32,891 nucleotides of DNA from assembly GCA_041494805.1 (NCBI GenBank), contig JBGQBN010000046.1:1-32891 (forward strand), read 5' to 3'. The notes beneath the pieces were generated by a model. It searched no databases. It was not told where the DNA came from and saw nothing but the letters and a program-made list of their open reading frames with translations. Source of the stretch: JBGQBN01 sp041494805. Lineage in GTDB: Bacteria > Acidobacteriota > Terriglobia > Terriglobales > Acidobacteriaceae. Below are positions 30,859 to 32,891 of this stretch, piece after piece. A program made the position numbers and the translations under genes. Numbering within the stretch: the stretch's first letter is position 1; each line of letters begins with the position of its first letter.

Positions 30859-31171
30859 CCGCAGCCGCACGGCGAGGACGCCGGCTCCTTTCCTTCTCTT
30901 CCACCAACCGGACTTCCAGACGTGCACCCAGCGCCTGGGCCAGACGGATGAGCGTATCCAGCTGGACATTAGCGGGCTTGCTCTCGATCCTGGAGACCTT
31001 CGGCGCGCTCATGCGGGCGCGGGCCGCTAGCTGAGTCTGGTTCATGCGGTGCTTAGCTCGCAGTTTCGCAATCTGCACGCCAATCTCAAGGCCTGCCAGT
31101 TCTTTCTCGACCAGTTCACGCATGGCCGAGTCTTCCATCTGGGTACGATAGTAGCGATCGAGTCTATTCAC
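30851..31171 (-). CDS. XRE-family HTH antitoxin
   Basis: A 106-residue protein. Residues 30-80 form the HTH_XRE domain: IGVQIAKLRAKHRMNQTQLA, ARARMSAPKVSRIESKPANV, QLDTLIRLAQALGARLEVRL, very typical of HigA/RelB2-type antitoxins paired with RelE/Gp49-like toxins. It starts at GTG, overlapping the toxin stop by eight bases. The C-terminus is Arg-rich. It would neutralise the upstream toxin and bind the inverted repeat at 31543-31560. Confidence 0.9.
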   Translation of the reverse strand: MNRLDRYYRTQMEDSAMRELVEKELAGLEIGVQIAKLRAKHRMNQTQLAARARMSAPKVSRIESKPANVQLDTLIRLAQALGARLEVRLVEEKERSRRPRRAAAGG

Positions 31172-31532
31172 GCGGTTTCCCCCTCTTGCTGATCTGCTCG
31201 TTGTGCCGATTCATCCGATAGGCGGCTTTTGCCAGCTCGGACGACTCCAGCTTCGCGGTCCGCTTTACGAATCCATGCAACAGAATGAAGACTCTTCTAG
31301 CGTCGGCGAAGTAAAGAATCCTGATCTTGTCCTTTCCATACTGGGTCCGCAATTCGCGGATTTTCCCGGCGACTTGCGACGAATAGGGGAACGGCAGGCT
31401 CGGGCCGTGGGCCTTCAGCGCCTGTAGTAGTGCCAGCGCCTTGGCGCGTCCCTCGGGACGGAGCGAGTCCAGGAAGCCTTCGACGGGAGCGCTGCCGTCT
31501 GACTCCTGGTAGAAGTCAACCGTCCATTCCAC
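31164..31532 (-). CDS. RelE/ParE-superfamily toxin (Gp49/HigB-like)
   Basis: A 122-residue toxin of the phage-derived Gp49-like group (PF05973): VEWTVDFYQESDGSAPVEGF, LPFPYSSQVAGKIRELRTQY, GKDKIRILYFADARRVFILL and HGFVKRTAKLESSELAKA. Members cut ribosome-bound mRNA. The GTG at 31532 fits the family start. The frame extends 29 residues upstream but this runs through the promoter and operator. The first base of the gene coincides with the predicted transcription start, so the message may be leaderless. The antitoxin follows with an 8-base overlap, the toxin-first order of HigBA-type operons. Confidence 0.9.
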   Translation of the reverse strand: MEWTVDFYQESDGSAPVEGFLDSLRPEGRAKALALLQALKAHGPSLPFPYSSQVAGKIRELRTQYGKDKIRILYFADARRVFILLHGFVKRTAKLESSELAKAAYRMNRHNEQISKRGKPRE

Positions 31533-31538
31533 CCTTAT

Positions 31539-31567
31539 AGGGTATACCGTTAAAGGTATATTGTCAA
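31539..31567 (-). promoter_or_regulatory. Promoter and operator of the RelE/XRE operon
   Basis: On the - strand a consensus TTGACA (31567-31562) is followed after 17 bases by TACCCT (31544-31539), or after 15 by TATACC. The perfect inverted repeat TATACC-n6-GGTATA (31543-31560) covers the spacer and -10, a good autoregulatory operator position. Predicted start is at or within a few bases of the GTG at 31532. Confidence 0.7.
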
Positions 31568-32092
31568 GAGCGGATGGGCGATCGCATGAACCAGTCAGAC
31601 TAGTCAGGTTTTTGTCCAAACGTTCGCTTCAACCAGGACAAAGGGCGGGTGTTTTAGCCGACAGCACCAAAAACCTCAGTCGGGACGAACAGTTGGGATC
31701 ATGGAAGAACAAACCTGTCACGGCCAGGAACGCAGGACTACCAATCCCATCCAACCCCAAATCGGCAATCTAAAATCTAAAATCAAAAATCTGAAATCCC
31801 TTCCTTCCGCTTTCCTTTTCAACAACTTACCCTCCCATCCAATGCGCCATTCCGCCAATAAACCCCGTTTTTCCGCGTTTCATTGTCTTGCGGGTGTAAT
31901 TCGTCCATGTCCTCAATAGGATAGGTGCATCCACCCAGGGGATAGGTCTATTCGGCTATTTCCAGGTGAAGGTCAACAAGTTCAGTCGTCGGTCCTCGGT
32001 CGTCAGGCGTCAGGAAAGCTGTAACTCCTGAACGCTGACGGCTGCCGACGGCTTTTCCTGACGACCGACGACCGACAACTGAGGGCTTGAGA
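31568..32092. other. Non-coding, repeat-rich spacer
   Basis: No gene is supported in these 525 bases. They hold an AT-rich run of AATCTAAAATCTAAAATC-type units (31758-31800), a stretch with short GATAGG repeats (31917-31950) and the large inverted repeat described at 31986-32077. It separates the island from the radical SAM gene. Confidence 0.6.
31986..32077. repeat. Large imperfect inverted repeat upstream of the radical SAM gene
   Basis: Left arm containing GGTCGTCAGG...GTCAGGAAAGC (to 32019) pairs with GCTTTTCCTGACGACCGACG (from 32051). The inner core CGTCAGGAAAGC / GCTTTTCCTGACG is nearly perfect. The left arm has a GTCAGGC duplication. It resembles the other CGACC-type repeats in the window and ends 15 bases before the ATG. 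Confidence 0.6.
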
Positions 32093-32891
32093 ATGCATAA
32101 GCCAGTGAAGTATGTGGAAAAAGCAGTCACCGTCGCCGCCAGAGGCGCCTGGGTGGTGTTTGACCGTCTGAACCGGATCAAGCAGAACCCCTCGCCTACG
32201 CCGAAGTGGTCCGACAAGCCGCTGCTTAAGTCCTATGAGAAGACCAAGCCGCCGCTGGGCTGGCCGCGCACCACAGACTCGCTGTGCCCGAAGTGTGTTC
32301 CGGAAATCCGTCAGCAGATTCTCGACGGCAAACTGCCCTATGAAGTTCTGATGAACGAGAAAATCGGCGAGATCAAAGCCGAGATCGTCGAGCGCGATGG
32401 CAAGATCCTGATGGTCAAGGATTGCGCGATCCATGGACATTTCGAAGACGTGATGTCGATTGACACCGAATTCTCGCGCCATCTCGAAGAAGTGTTCCCC
32501 GGCCGCGATATCGTCGCCCACAATGACGAGAAGCTGCACCACCACGGCTCGAGCACGGTGAAGTACGGACGCGGTTCGGTGCTCACTATCGACCTCACCA
32601 ACCGTTGCAACATGATGTGCGACCCCTGCTTCATGGACGCCAACCAGGTGGGGTTCGTGCATGAGCTGACCTGGGACGACATTAAGACGCTGCTCGACAA
32701 CGCCATTTCGATCAAGCCGAGGCGGCAGATGTCGGTGCAGTTCTCGGGCGGCGAGCCGACGATTTCGCCGCACTTCCTCGACGCGGTCCGGTACGCGCGC
32801 AAGGTCGGCTACAACAGCGTCCAGGCGGCCACCAACGGCATCGAATTCGCGAAGCGCCCGGAGTTCGCGAAGGAGGCGGCCGACGCGGGCC
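32093..32891 (+). CDS. Radical SAM protein, Tes/MSS-like, 3' truncated by the window edge
   Basis: The first 266 residues are visible. The start ATG has GAGGG eight bases upstream. An N-terminal zinc-binding-like segment has RTTDSLCPKCVPEI (Cys65, Cys68) and KDCAIHGHFED (Cys111, His115). Then TIDLTNRCNMMCDPCF gives the radical SAM CxxxCxxC (Cys172, 176, 179), and QFSGGEPTISP the GGEP SAM-binding motif. The pairing of a CxxC...C-x2-HG module with the core is typical of MJ0619/Tes-like enzymes, which join fatty or isoprenoid chains, and of the bacterial membrane-spanning-lipid synthase group proposed for Acidobacteriota. Family placement is from recalled motifs. The rest of the gene is needed. 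Confidence 0.8.
   Translation, partial: MHKPVKYVEKAVTVAARGAWVVFDRLNRIKQNPSPTPKWSDKPLLKSYEKTKPPLGWPRTTDSLCPKCVPEIRQQILDGKLPYEVLMNEKIGEIKAEIVERDGKILMVKDCAIHGHFEDVMSIDTEFSRHLEEVFPGRDIVAHNDEKLHHHGSSTVKYGRGSVLTIDLTNRCNMMCDPCFMDANQVGFVHELTWDDIKTLLDNAISIKPRRQMSVQFSGGEPTISPHFLDAVRYARKVGYNSVQAATNGIEFAKRPEFAKEAADAG

Noticed and set aside
30373..30969. 198-aa - strand frame over the HigA/XRE region
   Set aside because: Mostly a shadow; only its middle part represents the N-terminal half of the frameshifted antitoxin.
31568..32092. Possible integration site or RNA gene in the spacer
   Set aside because: No tRNA-like fold, integrase or flanking duplication seen; only repeats.

Overview
The window is about 33 kb of a GC-rich bacterial chromosome. 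Gene content and repeats fit an Acidobacteriota member of the Terriglobia/Koribacter type: a Ser/Thr kinase with TolB-like and TPR output, a very large secreted PIG-L protein, a COG2170/COG4947/ATP-grasp cluster, a Tes/MSS-like radical SAM protein, and short dispersed palindromes in nearly every gene gap. The taxonomic call is inference, because no rRNA or tRNA gene was seen.

Region 1 (1-5.2 kb, + strand): the end of a class I aminotransferase, a secreted amidohydrolase, a small cupin protein, then threonine synthase and homoserine kinase (homoserine to threonine). Region 2 (5.2-14.6 kb, - strand): a run in the order Ser/Thr kinase, PIG-L deacetylase, APC permease, MFS exporter and DinB protein. 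It starts at a good promoter upstream of the kinase and ends at a clear intrinsic terminator below dinB. A separate 72-aa gene lies beyond it.

Region 3 (14.7-20.6 kb, - strand): a compact operon of COG4947-type esterase, RimK/Ddl-like ATP-grasp ligase, GCS2-type carboxylate-amine ligase, M29-type aminopeptidase and a second ATP-grasp-like protein, possibly with a secreted 139-aa protein. This looks like a biosynthetic system for an unknown amide or peptide-like product. Each gap holds a dispersed repeat, and one copy is translated inside the peptidase. Ornithine cyclodeaminase-like and zinc alcohol dehydrogenase genes diverge from it on the + strand.

Region 4 (22.7-31.6 kb) is an accessory island with lower GC. 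It contains an IS1595-family element of 2,020 bp whose ends can be defined (8-bp AAAATAAA target duplication, imperfect terminal inverted repeats) and which carries five small passenger genes, three of them under 60 aa. Next come a PD-(D/E)XK nuclease-like gene and a GIY-YIG nuclease gene enclosed by perfect 15-bp inverted repeats of a local repeat family. A winged-helix MNT/HEPN toxin-antitoxin pair follows, with a double palindromic operator at its start. Then come a 1009-aa TPR protein of unknown function and a RelE/XRE pair followed by a frameshifted HigA-like antitoxin. The mix of mobile genes, toxin-antitoxin pairs and a large TPR protein suggests a defence or mobility hotspot.

Region 5 (31.6 kb to the end): about 500 bp of repeat-rich non-coding DNA, then the 5' part of a radical SAM protein resembling the tetraether/membrane-spanning lipid synthase group.
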